NCBI RefSeq assembly: GCF_029873215.1
Contig: NZ_CP123620.1
Coordinates: 744,001-808,000 of the forward strand
DNA: 64,000 bases
Direction of reading: 5' to 3'
Origin: Nocardioides sp. BP30
Lineage (GTDB): Bacteria > Actinomycetota > Actinomycetes > Propionibacteriales > Nocardioidaceae
A program made the position numbers and the translations under genes. The notes under the pieces are model-generated. The model was not told the DNA's origin and did no database searches. It saw only the letters and a list, made by a program, of their open reading frames with translations. Below are positions 44,685-52,747 of the stretch, in pieces; the first letter of the stretch is position 1; every line of letters starts with the position of its first letter.

Positions 44685-45494
44685 TCACCCACGCAGCCCT
44701 TCCGGCATCAGCTTCGCCAGGTTCCGTACGCCGCGCAATTGGAGCTGCTTGACAGCGCCGTCGCTGCGGCCGAGCACCGCCGCAGTCTCGGCGATGGAGA
44801 GACCCTGCAGGAACCGCATGACCACGCAGTCGCGTTGCTCGTCGGGCAGCTTGGCGAGCGCCTTGAGGAGGACCTCGTTCGTCAGGCTGGCGAGGACCGC
44901 CGACTCCGGCCCCTCGGTCGCGTCGTCGTGCTGGCCCATGTCCTCGGTCGCCATCTCCAGCCGGGTGCGACCCGCCTTGAAGTGGTCGGTGGCGAGGTTG
45001 CGGGCGATCGTCATGAGCCAGGCGCCGAAGTCCTTGCCCTGCCAGCGGAATCCCGTCATCGAGCGCAGGGCCCGGAAGAACGTCTCCGAGGTCAGGTCCT
45101 CGGCCAGGGTGGCGGAGCGGGTCCGGTAGTAGAGGAAGCGGTAGACGGCGGTGTGGTAGTGGTCGTAGAGCATGCCGAACGCGTCGGTGTCGCCCTTGCG
45201 GGCGAGCTCGACCAGGGCGATCAGGCGAGCGCGCTCGTCCGCCGAGACCTCCGAGGAGACGGCCAGCGCCTCGTCGTCGGGACCGTCGCCGTTGCTGCGG
45301 GCCGGATCGCCGCTCGCGTCACCACCGGATGTGCCCCCGGAGTCCCCGCCGCGGTCGGTGGCAGCGGGGGAGGATGCCTCGGAGTAGAGCACCTGCGCCG
45401 GGACGCCCGCGAGCGCCGGCTCGCCGAGGAGCGCAGCGACGGCTGCGCGGAGCGCATCGAGCCCCCGCGCGAAGTCCTCGCCGTACCGTGGCAT
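44685..45494 (-). CDS. ECF RNA polymerase sigma factor, BldN family
   Basis: A 269-residue sigma factor. Residues 1-88 are a non-conserved, Gly/Ser/Asp-rich extension like the pro-sequence of Streptomyces BldN, which is removed by proteolysis. Region 2 is at about 90-160 (AFGMLYDHYHTAVYRFLYYR, LAEDLTSETFFRALR, GAWLMTIARNLATDHFK) and region 4 at 205-265 (LPDEQRDCVVMRFLQGLSIAETAAVLG). Sequence identity in these blocks to BldN is clear. The downstream gene is its likely anti-sigma factor. A good housekeeping-type promoter precedes it. Confidence 0.9.
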   Translation of the reverse strand: MPRYGEDFARGLDALRAAVAALLGEPALAGVPAQVLYSEASSPAATDRGGDSGGTSGGDASGDPARSNGDGPDDEALAVSSEVSADERARLIALVELARKGDTDAFGMLYDHYHTAVYRFLYYRTRSATLAEDLTSETFFRALRSMTGFRWQGKDFGAWLMTIARNLATDHFKAGRTRLEMATEDMGQHDDATEGPESAVLASLTNEVLLKALAKLPDEQRDCVVMRFLQGLSIAETAAVLGRSDGAVKQLQLRGVRNLAKLMPEGLRG

Positions 45495-45530
45495 GCCCCT
45501 GTCCCTCCCCCCGGCCCTGAGACGAACGCC

Positions 45531-45559
45531 ACTCTACGGGCCGGCCCCATGCTTGTCAG
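45531..45559 (-). promoter_or_regulatory. Housekeeping promoter of the bldN-like gene
   Basis: Minus strand: CTGACA (45554-45559), 17-base spacer, TAGAGT (45531-45536). Transcription would start near 45524, giving a 30-base leader with a purine-rich ribosome site. The best-formed -35/-10 pair in the window. Confidence 0.6.
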
Positions 45560-45615
45560 TCGCCCAGTACCCAACTGGCCCGTTCGGGCTAGCGTGCTGT
45601 GACCGATCGGTAGGT

Positions 45616-46518
45616 CTAGCGGCGCTTCTCGCGCAGCGTCGAGGCGGCGGCGAGCGCCCCTGCGGCGGCGCCGCCCACCAGCCCGGCGGCGAACCCGACC
45701 CGGGCCGCCTTGCGTCCGGTGCGGTAGTCGCGGATGGGCCATCCGTGGGTCTTGGCATGACGACGCAACCGGACGTCGGGGTTGACGGCGCACGGTCGAC
45801 CGACGAGCTGCAGCAACGGGAGGTCGTTGGCGGAGTCGGAGTAGGCGGCGCACTGGCTCAGGTCCAGCCCCTCCCGCGCCGCCAGTGCCTTGACCGCCTC
45901 GGCCTTGGCCGGACCGTGCAGCATGTCGCCGACGAGTTGCCCGGTGTAGACGCCGTCGACGTGCTCGGCGACCGTGCCCATCGCGCCGGTCAGACCGAGC
46001 TTGCGGGCGATGATCTGGGCGATCTCGACCGGAGCGGCGGTGACGAGCCAGACGCGCTCGCCCTGGTCGAGGTGGAGCTGGGCGAGCGCGCGGGTGCCGG
46101 GCCAGATCCGGTCCGCCATCGCCTCGTCGAAGATCTCCTCGCCCACCTCCTGCAGCTCGCCGACGGTGTGGCCGGCGATGAAGCTGAGCGCGGAGGTGCG
46201 AGCGGCCTCGACGTGCTCGGGGTTCTCCACGCCCACGAAACGGAAGTAGGCCTGCTTCCAGGCCGCGCCGGCGATGTCGCGCGTAGTGAAGAACTTGCGG
46301 CGGTACAGGCCGCGGGCCAGGTGGAAGATGGAGGCGCCCTGCATCACCGTGTTGTCGACGTCGAAGAAGGCGGCACTCACCGACTCGTTCGGCGTCGTCA
46401 GCGCCGATTCGACCTCGGCCGTCGCGGCGGAGGCCTCGCCGGCCAGCACCGAGCGGCGCTGCAGGTCCTTGCGGCGCAGCTCGTCGCGGCGACGCTGACG
46501 GTCACGAGCGGTGCTCAT
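45616..46518 (-). CDS. HAD-IB family hydrolase (SerB-like)
   Basis: A 300-residue phosphatase. After a basic 45-residue start, AAFFDVDNTVMQGAS holds the nucleophile and acid Asp pair, VWLVTAAPVEIAQII the second motif, and AYSDSANDLPLLQLVG the metal-binding third motif. The C-terminal 35 residues include a hydrophobic glycine/alanine stretch (VGFAAGLVGGAAAGALAAAS) that may anchor it to the membrane. Related genes adjoin hemA in mycobacteria (serB1) and streptomycetes. The substrate could be phosphoserine or a lipid phosphate; sequence alone does not decide. Confidence 0.85.
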   Translation of the reverse strand: MSTARDRQRRRDELRRKDLQRRSVLAGEASAATAEVESALTTPNESVSAAFFDVDNTVMQGASIFHLARGLYRRKFFTTRDIAGAAWKQAYFRFVGVENPEHVEAARTSALSFIAGHTVGELQEVGEEIFDEAMADRIWPGTRALAQLHLDQGERVWLVTAAPVEIAQIIARKLGLTGAMGTVAEHVDGVYTGQLVGDMLHGPAKAEAVKALAAREGLDLSQCAAYSDSANDLPLLQLVGRPCAVNPDVRLRRHAKTHGWPIRDYRTGRKAARVGFAAGLVGGAAAGALAAASTLREKRR

Positions 46519-46525
46519 GCCCGCC

Positions 46526-46531
46526 ACCCTA
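46526..46531 (-). promoter_or_regulatory. Leaderless-type -10 (TAGGGT)
   Basis: On the minus strand TAGGGT ends seven bases before ATG 46518, the HAD-hydrolase start. Confidence 0.5.
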
Positions 46532-46563
46532 GGGGGTGTACGGCGATGGGCGACACTGGTTCC

Positions 46564-46812
46564 GTGGCTGCACGCATCACCCTGTACTCCCGTCCCGGCT
46601 GTCATCTGTGCGACGCGGCTCGCTCGGTCATCGAGCGGGTCTGCGCCACGCTCGGGGAGAGCTACGTCGAGTACTCGATCGACGACGACCCGGCGCTGCG
46701 CGAGCGGTACGGCGAGGAGATCCCGGTGACGCTGGTCGACGGTCGCCAGCACGACTTCTGGCGGGTCGACGAGGCGCGCCTGCGGGCGGCGCTGACCGCC
46801 CCGGCTGTCTGA
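46564..46812 (+). CDS. Glutaredoxin-like protein
   Basis: An 82-residue thioredoxin-fold protein with the redox motif RPGCHLCDAA at residues 10-19, EIPVTLVDG with the cis-proline, and no other cysteines. Such small proteins precede hemA in several actinobacteria. GTG 46564 puts the CxxC at the usual distance from the N-terminus; ATG 46546 would add six residues. Neither has a ribosome site. It probably acts in cytoplasmic thiol exchange with mycothiol or thioredoxin; partner unknown. Confidence 0.83.
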   Translation: MAARITLYSRPGCHLCDAARSVIERVCATLGESYVEYSIDDDPALRERYGEEIPVTLVDGRQHDFWRVDEARLRAALTAPAV

Positions 46813-46847
46813 TCGATCACAGCTTGTGCTAGCCGATCCCGCTGGTT

Positions 46848-46876
46848 TTGTTCTCCAGTTCACAAACTCCTAGAGT
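46848..46876 (+). promoter_or_regulatory. rex promoter with Rex operator
   Basis: TAGAGT (46871-46876) lies 17 bases after TTGTTC (46848-46853). An 18-base Rex-like site occupies 46848-46865: left half TTGTTCT (four of seven to TTGTGAA), CCAG spacer, right half TTCACAA (perfect). Binding would cover the -35 and spacer, so Rex probably represses its own operon, including hemA and hemC. Confidence 0.6.
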
Positions 46877-46945
46877 GAGGAGGCCGCTGGGCGACCCCGG
46901 GTTGTGACAGGCCCCCACCCTCGGCGTGGCATGAGAGAGCACACA

Positions 46946-47605
46946 GTGACGGCACGAAGCAACGACAGTGCCCGGGACATCCCCGAGGCGACCGTCGCCC
47001 GGCTTCCCGTCTACCTCCGTGCCCTCGTCGCCCTCGCCGAGCGGCAGATCAGCACCTGCTCCAGCGAGGAGCTCGCCACCGCGGCCGGGGTCAACTCCGC
47101 GAAGCTGCGCAAGGACCTGTCCTACCTGGGCTCCTACGGCACCCGCGGCGTCGGCTACGACGTGGACTACCTGCGCTACCAGATCGCCCGCGAGATCGGC
47201 GTCACCCAGGACTGGCCCGTGGTCATCGTTGGCATCGGCAACCTCGGTCACGCGCTGGCCAACTTCTCCGGATTCCGCAGCCGCGGCTTCCGGGTGGTCG
47301 GTCTGCTCGACGCCGACCCCCACATGAGGGACCAGACCGTCGCGGGCCTGCCGGTCCGGCCCTTCGACGACCTGCGCGAGATCGCCACCGAGAACGGGGT
47401 CGCCATCGGGGTCATCGCCGTCCCGGCGGTCGCCGCCCAGGCCGTGGCCGACGCGCTGGTCGACGCCGGCATCACCAGCATCTTGAACTTCGCGCCGACC
47501 GTGCTGGCGGTGCCCGACCGCGTCGACGTACGCAAGGTCGACCTCTCCATCGAGCTCCAGATCCTCGCCTACCACGAGCAGCGGAAGGCGGTGCAGACAC
47601 TGTGA
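46946..47605 (+). CDS. rex: Redox-sensing transcriptional repressor Rex
   Basis: A 219-residue repressor that leaves DNA when NADH rises. The N-terminal winged helix has RLPVYLRAL, TCSSEELATAAGVNSAKLRKDLSYLGSYGTRGVGYDV, nearly identical to the family; the C-terminal Rossmann domain has VVIVGIGNLGHAL, VVGLLDADP and VPAVAAQAVADALVDAGI. GTG 46946 has GAGAGAG about six bases upstream; ATG 46931 would add five residues. It heads rex-hemA-hemC, linking respiratory redox state to heme supply as in Streptomyces. Confidence 0.96.
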   Translation: MTARSNDSARDIPEATVARLPVYLRALVALAERQISTCSSEELATAAGVNSAKLRKDLSYLGSYGTRGVGYDVDYLRYQIAREIGVTQDWPVVIVGIGNLGHALANFSGFRSRGFRVVGLLDADPHMRDQTVAGLPVRPFDDLREIATENGVAIGVIAVPAVAAQAVADALVDAGITSILNFAPTVLAVPDRVDVRKVDLSIELQILAYHEQRKAVQTL

Positions 47606-48888
47606 GTGTCCTCGTCGTCGGAATCAGCCACAACTCGGCACCTGTCCAGCTTCTCGAGCAGCTCGCCATCGATCACGATGGTCTGCACAAGCTGCTCCAG
47701 GACGTGGCCCACAGCGAGCACGTCACCGAGGCGACGGTCATCGCCACCTGCAACCGCCTCGAGGTCTACTCCGAGGTCGACCGCTTCCACGGCTCGGTCG
47801 AGCAGCTCTCCCGTCTACTGGTCGAGCGGGCCGGCGTCCGGGTCGAGGACGTCCTGCCGCACCTGTACGTGCACTACGACGACGGTGCCGTCTCCCACCT
47901 GTTCAAGGTGGCCGCCGGCCTGGACTCGATGGCCGTCGGCGAGGGCCAGATCCTCGGTCAGACCCGGGCCGCCCTCCAGCTCGGCCAGGAGCTGGGCACG
48001 GTCGGACCGGCACTGAACACGCTCTTCCAGCAGGCGCTGCGCGTCGGGAAGCGCAGCCACGCCGAGACCGACATCGACAAGGCGGCGCCCTCCCTGGTCA
48101 GCGCCGCCCTCGAGCGCGCCCGGGCCACCGTGGGCGACGTCAGTGGCCTGCGCGTGGTGGTCATCGGCGCCGGTGCGATGGCAGGGCTGGCCACCGCGAC
48201 GGCCTCCCGGCTCGGCGCGCGCGAGATCGTGGTGGTCAACCGGACGCCCGAACGGGCACAGCGGCTCGCCGCAGAGTACGGCGGCCGCGCCGCGGCGCTG
48301 GCCGACATCGCGACCGAGGTGTCCCGGGCCGACATCGTGATCGCCTGCGCCGGCGCCAGGAGCGTGCTGGTGACGCCCTCGATGGTCGGCACCAGGCCGG
48401 TGGCGCTGATCGACCTCGCGCTGCCGCACGACGTCGACCCCGCCTGCGCCCAAGTACCGGGGGTGAGCCTGATCGACCTGGCCACGCTCGCCGAGGAGCT
48501 GCAGGCGTCCGAGGCCGGTCAGGAGGTCGTCGCCGTCCGCGGCATCGTCTCCCAGGAGGTCACCGCCTTCCTCGCCGCCCGCCGACAGGCGCAGGTCACG
48601 CCGACCGTGGTGGCACTGCGCACGATGGCGACGAACGTCGTCGAGGCCGAGATGGCCCGGCTGGACGGCCGCCTGCCCGATCTCGAGCCGAGCACCCGCG
48701 ACGAGCTGCTCCGCACCGTACGCCGCGTCGCCGACAAGCTGCTGCACGAGCCGACGGTGCGGGTCAAGGAGCTGGCCAACGACACCGGCGCCATCTCCTA
48801 CGAGCGAGCGCTCGCGGAGCTGTTCGCGCTGGACCCCGAGGCCGTCAGCGCCGTCACCCGGCCCGGACTCGGGGAGGTGGACTCGTGA
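47602..48888 (+). CDS. hemA: Glutamyl-tRNA reductase
   Basis: First committed step of heme synthesis: NADPH reduces glutamyl-tRNA to glutamate-1-semialdehyde. The 428-residue protein has VVGISHNSAPVQLLE, the nucleophilic Cys50 in IATCNRLEVY, LDSMAVGEGQILGQ, and the NADPH loop VVVIGAGAMAGLAT near 190. GTG 47602 overlaps the rex stop, so the two are co-translated. The C-terminal dimerisation helix is present. Its partner HemL is at 54211. Confidence 0.97.
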   Translation: MSVLVVGISHNSAPVQLLEQLAIDHDGLHKLLQDVAHSEHVTEATVIATCNRLEVYSEVDRFHGSVEQLSRLLVERAGVRVEDVLPHLYVHYDDGAVSHLFKVAAGLDSMAVGEGQILGQTRAALQLGQELGTVGPALNTLFQQALRVGKRSHAETDIDKAAPSLVSAALERARATVGDVSGLRVVVIGAGAMAGLATATASRLGAREIVVVNRTPERAQRLAAEYGGRAAALADIATEVSRADIVIACAGARSVLVTPSMVGTRPVALIDLALPHDVDPACAQVPGVSLIDLATLAEELQASEAGQEVVAVRGIVSQEVTAFLAARRQAQVTPTVVALRTMATNVVEAEMARLDGRLPDLEPSTRDELLRTVRRVADKLLHEPTVRVKELANDTGAISYERALAELFALDPEAVSAVTRPGLGEVDS

Positions 48889-49793
48889 TGCGGCTCGGCA
48901 CGCGTCGCTCGGCGCTCGCGATGACCCAGTCCGGCCACGTGGCGGACGCGATCCGCGCGCTCGATCACGACGTGGAGCTGGTCGAGGTCGTCTCCGCCGG
49001 GGATCGCACCCAGGCCGCCGGTACGCCGATCACCGGCACCTCCTCGACCGGTGTGTTCGTCAGCGCGCTGCGCGTCGCCCTGCTCGCCGGCGAGATCGAT
49101 TTGGCCGTGCATTCGCTCAAGGATCTGCCGACCTATCCGCACGAAGGCGTGACGCTGGTCGCGATCCCACCCCGCGAGGATCCGCGCGATGTCGTGGTGG
49201 CCCGCGACGGGCTGACGCTCGGTGAGCTCCCGCAGGGCGCCCGGGTCGGCACCGGCTCGCCGCGGCGCGCGGCCCAGCTGCACGCCCTCGGCCTCGGTGT
49301 GGAGGTCAGCGGCGTGCGTGGCAACGTCGACACCCGCGTCGGCAAGGTCCGCAGCGGCGAGTACGACGCCGTCGTGCTCGCCCGGGCCGGCCTGGCCCGC
49401 ATCGACCGGCTCGACGAGGTCACCGAGGTGCTCGATCCGCTGCAGATGCTGCCGGCCCCCGGCCAGGGCGCGCTGGCGGTCGAGTGTCGCAGTGACGACA
49501 CCGAGCTCATCGCCGTGCTGAGCCGGCTCGACGACGCGCGCACCCGTGCGGCCGTCACCGCCGAACGGACCGTGCTGGCCACCCTCGAGGGTGGCTGCAC
49601 CGCTCCGATCGGGACGCTCGCCGAGGTCGTCGAGGGAGACGACGGCGACGAGCTGTGGCTGCGGGCGGTCGTGCTCTCGACCGATGGCGCGGTGGCGATC
49701 CGGCGCTCGGCGTCCGGTGCCGTCTCCGACGCCGCCGGCGTGGGGGAGCGGCTCGCGAAGGACATGCTCGCCGAAGGGGCGGCCGAGCTGTGA
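48888..49793 (+). CDS. hemC: Porphobilinogen deaminase
   Basis: Polymerises four porphobilinogens into hydroxymethylbilane. The 301-residue protein has RLGTRRSALAMTQS, VHSLKDLPT, GTGSPRRAAQL, VRGNVDTRVGKV and the cofactor Cys in EGGCTAPIG near residue 230. ATG 48888 has GGAGGTGG eight bases upstream and overlaps the hemA stop by one base; GTG 48885 is the alternative. Downstream is a 35-codon open frame bridging to hemD. Confidence 0.96.
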   Translation: MRLGTRRSALAMTQSGHVADAIRALDHDVELVEVVSAGDRTQAAGTPITGTSSTGVFVSALRVALLAGEIDLAVHSLKDLPTYPHEGVTLVAIPPREDPRDVVVARDGLTLGELPQGARVGTGSPRRAAQLHALGLGVEVSGVRGNVDTRVGKVRSGEYDAVVLARAGLARIDRLDEVTEVLDPLQMLPAPGQGALAVECRSDDTELIAVLSRLDDARTRAAVTAERTVLATLEGGCTAPIGTLAEVVEGDDGDELWLRAVVLSTDGAVAIRRSASGAVSDAAGVGERLAKDMLAEGAAEL

Positions 49794-49897
49794 CACAGGT
49801 AGGCAAGCGGGCCCGGCAGTGGGCGCGGACGAGTGACATGGGCAGCGGCGCATCCGGCGTCGATGCTCTCGAGCAGGGAATGGTGCACAGGGCATGA
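49790..49897 (+). CDS. Possible 35-residue coupling ORF between hemC and hemD
   Basis: GTG 49790 overlaps the hemC stop as GTGA, and the stop at 49895-49897 overlaps the hemD ATG as ATGA. The frame encodes 35 residues, basic at first (VTQVGKRARQW) and without a known domain. If real it would carry ribosomes across the 100-base hemC-hemD gap. It could equally be chance in GC-rich DNA. Confidence 0.35.
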   Translation: MTQVGKRARQWARTSDMGSGASGVDALEQGMVHRA

Positions 49898-51528
49898 CCA
49901 ACAAGACCCTCAACAAGGGGCTCCACGAGCTGGGCTGGGTGTCGTTCGTGGGCAGTGGCCCGGGTGATCCGGACCTGTTGACGGTGCGAGCCGTCGAGCT
50001 GCTCAAGCAGGCCGACATCGTCGTCACCGAGGTGCCCGACCACGCCGCGATGGTGCGCACGGTGCTGGGCCTCGCCGAGGACGGCGACGGTGGACCGGAG
50101 CTGGTCGACGGCGGCTTCGGCGAGGACGGCCAGCCGATGACGCACGCCGCCCGCGCCAAGGTCGTGGTCAAACAGGCCAAGCGCGGCGGCCACGTGGTGC
50201 GGCTGATGAACGGCGACCCGTTCCTCTACGCCTCCGGTCCGGAGGAGGCGCAGGCCTGCGCCAAGGCCGGGATCGGCTTCGAGATCGTCCCCGGCGTCTC
50301 GAGCGTGAGCGCTGTGCCGGCGTACGCGGGCATCCCGCTGACCACCAAGGACCACCGCGAGATCGCCGTGGTGACCTGCGGCGAGAAGGTCGACTGGAGT
50401 CGGTACGGCGACGACCGCACCCTCGTGCTGCTCTCCGGAGTCGGCCTGATCGGCGAGGTGGCGGCGGAGCTCGTCGCCGCGGGCCGCAAGCCGGAGACGC
50501 CCGTCTCGATCACCCGGGTCGGCACCACCACCGAGCAGTCGACGCTGACCTCGACGCTGGCCGACGTCGCCGCCGACGTACGGGCGGCTCGGATCGCCCC
50601 GCCGGCGATCATCGTCGTCGGCAAGGTCGTCGACCTGCGCCAGACCCTGTCCTGGTTCGAGACCAAGCCGCTGTTCGGCTGGCGGGTGCTCGTGCCGCGG
50701 ACCAAGGAGCAGGCGCCCGCGCTCTCGCAGCGACTGCGCTCCTTCGGCGCCGTGCCCGAGGAGGTCCCCACGATCTCGGTGGAGCCGCCGCGCAACCCGC
50801 AGCAGATGGACAAGGCCATCCGCGGACTGGTGGAGGGCCGCTACGAGTGGGTCGCGTTCACCTCGGTCAACGCGGTCAAGGCGGTGCGGGAGAAGTTCGA
50901 CGAGTACGGCCTGGACGCGCGCGCGTTCTCCGGCCTGAAGATCGCCGCCGTCGGGGACAAGACCTCGGCAGCGCTGCTCGACTGGGGCCTGCGCCCCGAC
51001 CTCATGCCGGAGGCGGAGAACCAGTCGGCCGCGGGCCTGCTGGAGGTCTGGCCCGAGTTCGACGAGTTGATGGACCCGATCAACCGGGTCTTCCTGCCGC
51101 GCGCCGACATCGCCACCGAGAACCTGATCGCGGGCCTGGTCGACCTCGGCTGGGAGTGCGACGACGTCACCGCCTACCGCACCGTGCGAGCGGCGCCGCC
51201 GCCGGCCCCGACCCGGGACGCGATCAAGACCGGCAAGTTCGACGCCGTCGTCTTCACCTCGTCCTCGACCGTGCGCAACCTGGTCGGCATCGCCGGCAAG
51301 CCGCACACCTCGACGATCATCGCGGCGATCGGACCTGCCACCGCGAAGACCGCCGAGGAGCACGGTCTGCGCGTCGACGTACTGGCCGCCTCACCGTCGG
51401 TGGAGGCGCTGACCGAGGCGCTGGCCAGCTTCGGCGCCGCGCGTCGGGCGGCGCTGCTGGAGGCCGGTCAGCCGGTCACCAGGCCCAGCGAGCGCAAGCC
51501 GGCTGGCCGCAGGGCCCGGGCCAAGTAG
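49894..51528 (+). CDS. hemD: Uroporphyrinogen-III C-methyltransferase / uroporphyrinogen-III synthase fusion
   Basis: A 544-residue two-domain enzyme. Residues 15-250 are a SUMT (CobA-type) methylase: VSFVGSGPGDPDLLTVRA, LMNGDPFLY, VPGVSSVSAVPAYAGIPL, which makes precorrin-2 for siroheme and cobalamin. Residues 265-520 are HemD, which cyclises hydroxymethylbilane: VLVPRTKEQA, FTSVNAVKAV, GDKTSAALLDWG, FTSSSTVRNLVG. The fusion is common in actinobacteria. ATG 49894 is the only in-frame start. It lies at the branch between heme and corrinoids. Confidence 0.95.
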   Translation: MTNKTLNKGLHELGWVSFVGSGPGDPDLLTVRAVELLKQADIVVTEVPDHAAMVRTVLGLAEDGDGGPELVDGGFGEDGQPMTHAARAKVVVKQAKRGGHVVRLMNGDPFLYASGPEEAQACAKAGIGFEIVPGVSSVSAVPAYAGIPLTTKDHREIAVVTCGEKVDWSRYGDDRTLVLLSGVGLIGEVAAELVAAGRKPETPVSITRVGTTTEQSTLTSTLADVAADVRAARIAPPAIIVVGKVVDLRQTLSWFETKPLFGWRVLVPRTKEQAPALSQRLRSFGAVPEEVPTISVEPPRNPQQMDKAIRGLVEGRYEWVAFTSVNAVKAVREKFDEYGLDARAFSGLKIAAVGDKTSAALLDWGLRPDLMPEAENQSAAGLLEVWPEFDELMDPINRVFLPRADIATENLIAGLVDLGWECDDVTAYRTVRAAPPPAPTRDAIKTGKFDAVVFTSSSTVRNLVGIAGKPHTSTIIAAIGPATAKTAEEHGLRVDVLAASPSVEALTEALASFGAARRAALLEAGQPVTRPSERKPAGRRARAK

Positions 51529-51639
51529 CGTCGGTTCGTCGAGGGAGGCAGCCGGACCGACACTCCCGATGGTGATCTCCGCGCGGGAAGCGCGGGTTGA
51601 CCTGCATACCTTGACCGACCAGCACCGAGGAGAGTGCCC

Positions 51640-52623
51640 ATGACCGACTTCGAGCGTCCCAGGATCCGCCCCCGTCGCCTCCGCGCGACCCCGGCCCTGC
51701 GGCGGCTCGTCGCGGAGACCTCGGTCGAGGCGCGGCAGCTGATCCTGCCCGCCTTCGTCCGCGAGGGCATCGCCGAGCCGGTACCGATCAGCTCGATGCC
51801 GGGCGTCGTCCAGCACAGCCGCGACAGTCTCAAGCGCGCCGCAGCCCAGGCCGCCGAGCTCGGTATCGGCGGGATCATGCTCTTCGGCGTGCCCGAGCAC
51901 AAGGACGCCACCGGCACCGGTGCCTGCGATCCCGCGGGGATCCTCAACCTCGCCATCGCCGACTGCGTCGCCGAGGTCGGCGACGCGCTGCCGGTGATGG
52001 CGGATCTGTGCCTCGACGAGTTCACCGACCACGGTCACTGCGGGGTCCTCGACGATCGCGGCCGGATCGACAACGACGCCACCCTGGAGGTGTACGCCGA
52101 GATGGCGCGCGCCCAGGCGGCCGCCGGCGCCCGGGTGGTCGGACCGTCGGGGATGATGGACGGCCAGGTCGGCGTGATCCGCGATGCCCTGGACGGGGCG
52201 TCACACGAGGACGTCGTGATCATGGCCTACTCGGCGAAGTACTCCTCGGCCTTCTACGGCCCGTTCCGCGAGGCCGTCGACTCCTCGCTGGTCGGCGACC
52301 GGCGGACCTACCAGCAAGACCCGGCCAACGCGCTGGAGGGCGTGCGCGAGGCGCTGCTCGACGTCGAGCAGGGGGCCGACATCGTGATGGTGAAGCCGGG
52401 CCTGCCCTACCTCGACGTGCTGCGCGCGGTGCGCGAGGCGGTCGACGTTCCGGTGGCGGCCTACAACATCTCCGGCGAGTACGCGATGGTCGAGGCCGCC
52501 GCGGAGCGTGGCTGGATCGACCGGGACGCGGCCATCCTGGAGTCGCTGATCGCGTTCCGCCGCGCCGGCGCGGACATGATCCTGACCTACTGGGCAGCGG
52601 AGGCGGCCGCGCGGCTGCTCTGA
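51640..52623 (+). CDS. hemB: Delta-aminolevulinic acid dehydratase (porphobilinogen synthase)
   Basis: Condenses two 5-aminolevulinates to porphobilinogen. The 327-residue protein has the Schiff-base lysines in [16 protein letters not shown] and [10 protein letters not shown]. The metal loop is [14 protein letters not shown]: it keeps two of the three zinc-site cysteines, with Asp at the third, an intermediate type seen in actinobacteria. ATG 51640 is preferred over GTG 51634 because GAGGAG lies about seven bases upstream. It is separated from hemD by 111 bases, so it may have its own promoter (TACCTT at 51607). Two 28-bp palindromes follow its stop. Confidence 0.96.
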   Translation: MTDFERPRIRPRRLRATPALRRLVAETSVEARQLILPAFVREGIAEPVPISSMPGVVQHSRDSLKRAAAQAAELGIGGIMLFGVPEHKDATGTGACDPAGILNLAIADCVAEVGDALPVMADLCLDEFTDHGHCGVLDDRGRIDNDATLEVYAEMARAQAAAGARVVGPSGMMDGQVGVIRDALDGASHEDVVIMAYSAKYSSAFYGPFREAVDSSLVGDRRTYQQDPANALEGVREALLDVEQGADIVMVKPGLPYLDVLRAVREAVDVPVAAYNISGEYAMVEAAAERGWIDRDAAILESLIAFRRAGADMILTYWAAEAAARLL

Positions 52624-52624
52624 G

Positions 52625-52677
52625 CGGTCTTGACCCCTGGGGGTCAGAACCGTTTTGACCCCTGGGGGTCAGAACCG
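52625..52677. repeat. Two tandem 28-bp palindromes (copies A and B)
   Basis: Copy A 52625-52652 and copy B 52650-52677 overlap by three bases and share orientation. Each has the core TGACCCC-TG-GGGGTCA (cores start at 52631 and 52656) with outer arms of the type CGGTTT...GAACCG. They begin two bases after the hemB stop and precede the convergent transglycosylase gene. The 34-bp middle part found in the full elements at 60185 and 61301 is absent. They may act as terminators. Confidence 0.85.
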
Positions 52678-52747
52678 TCGCGCAACGGCGCCGAGAACAC
52701 CTCGACCCCGGTCGCTGGGCGGCCGGGGTCGAGAGGTGGTGGGGGCG

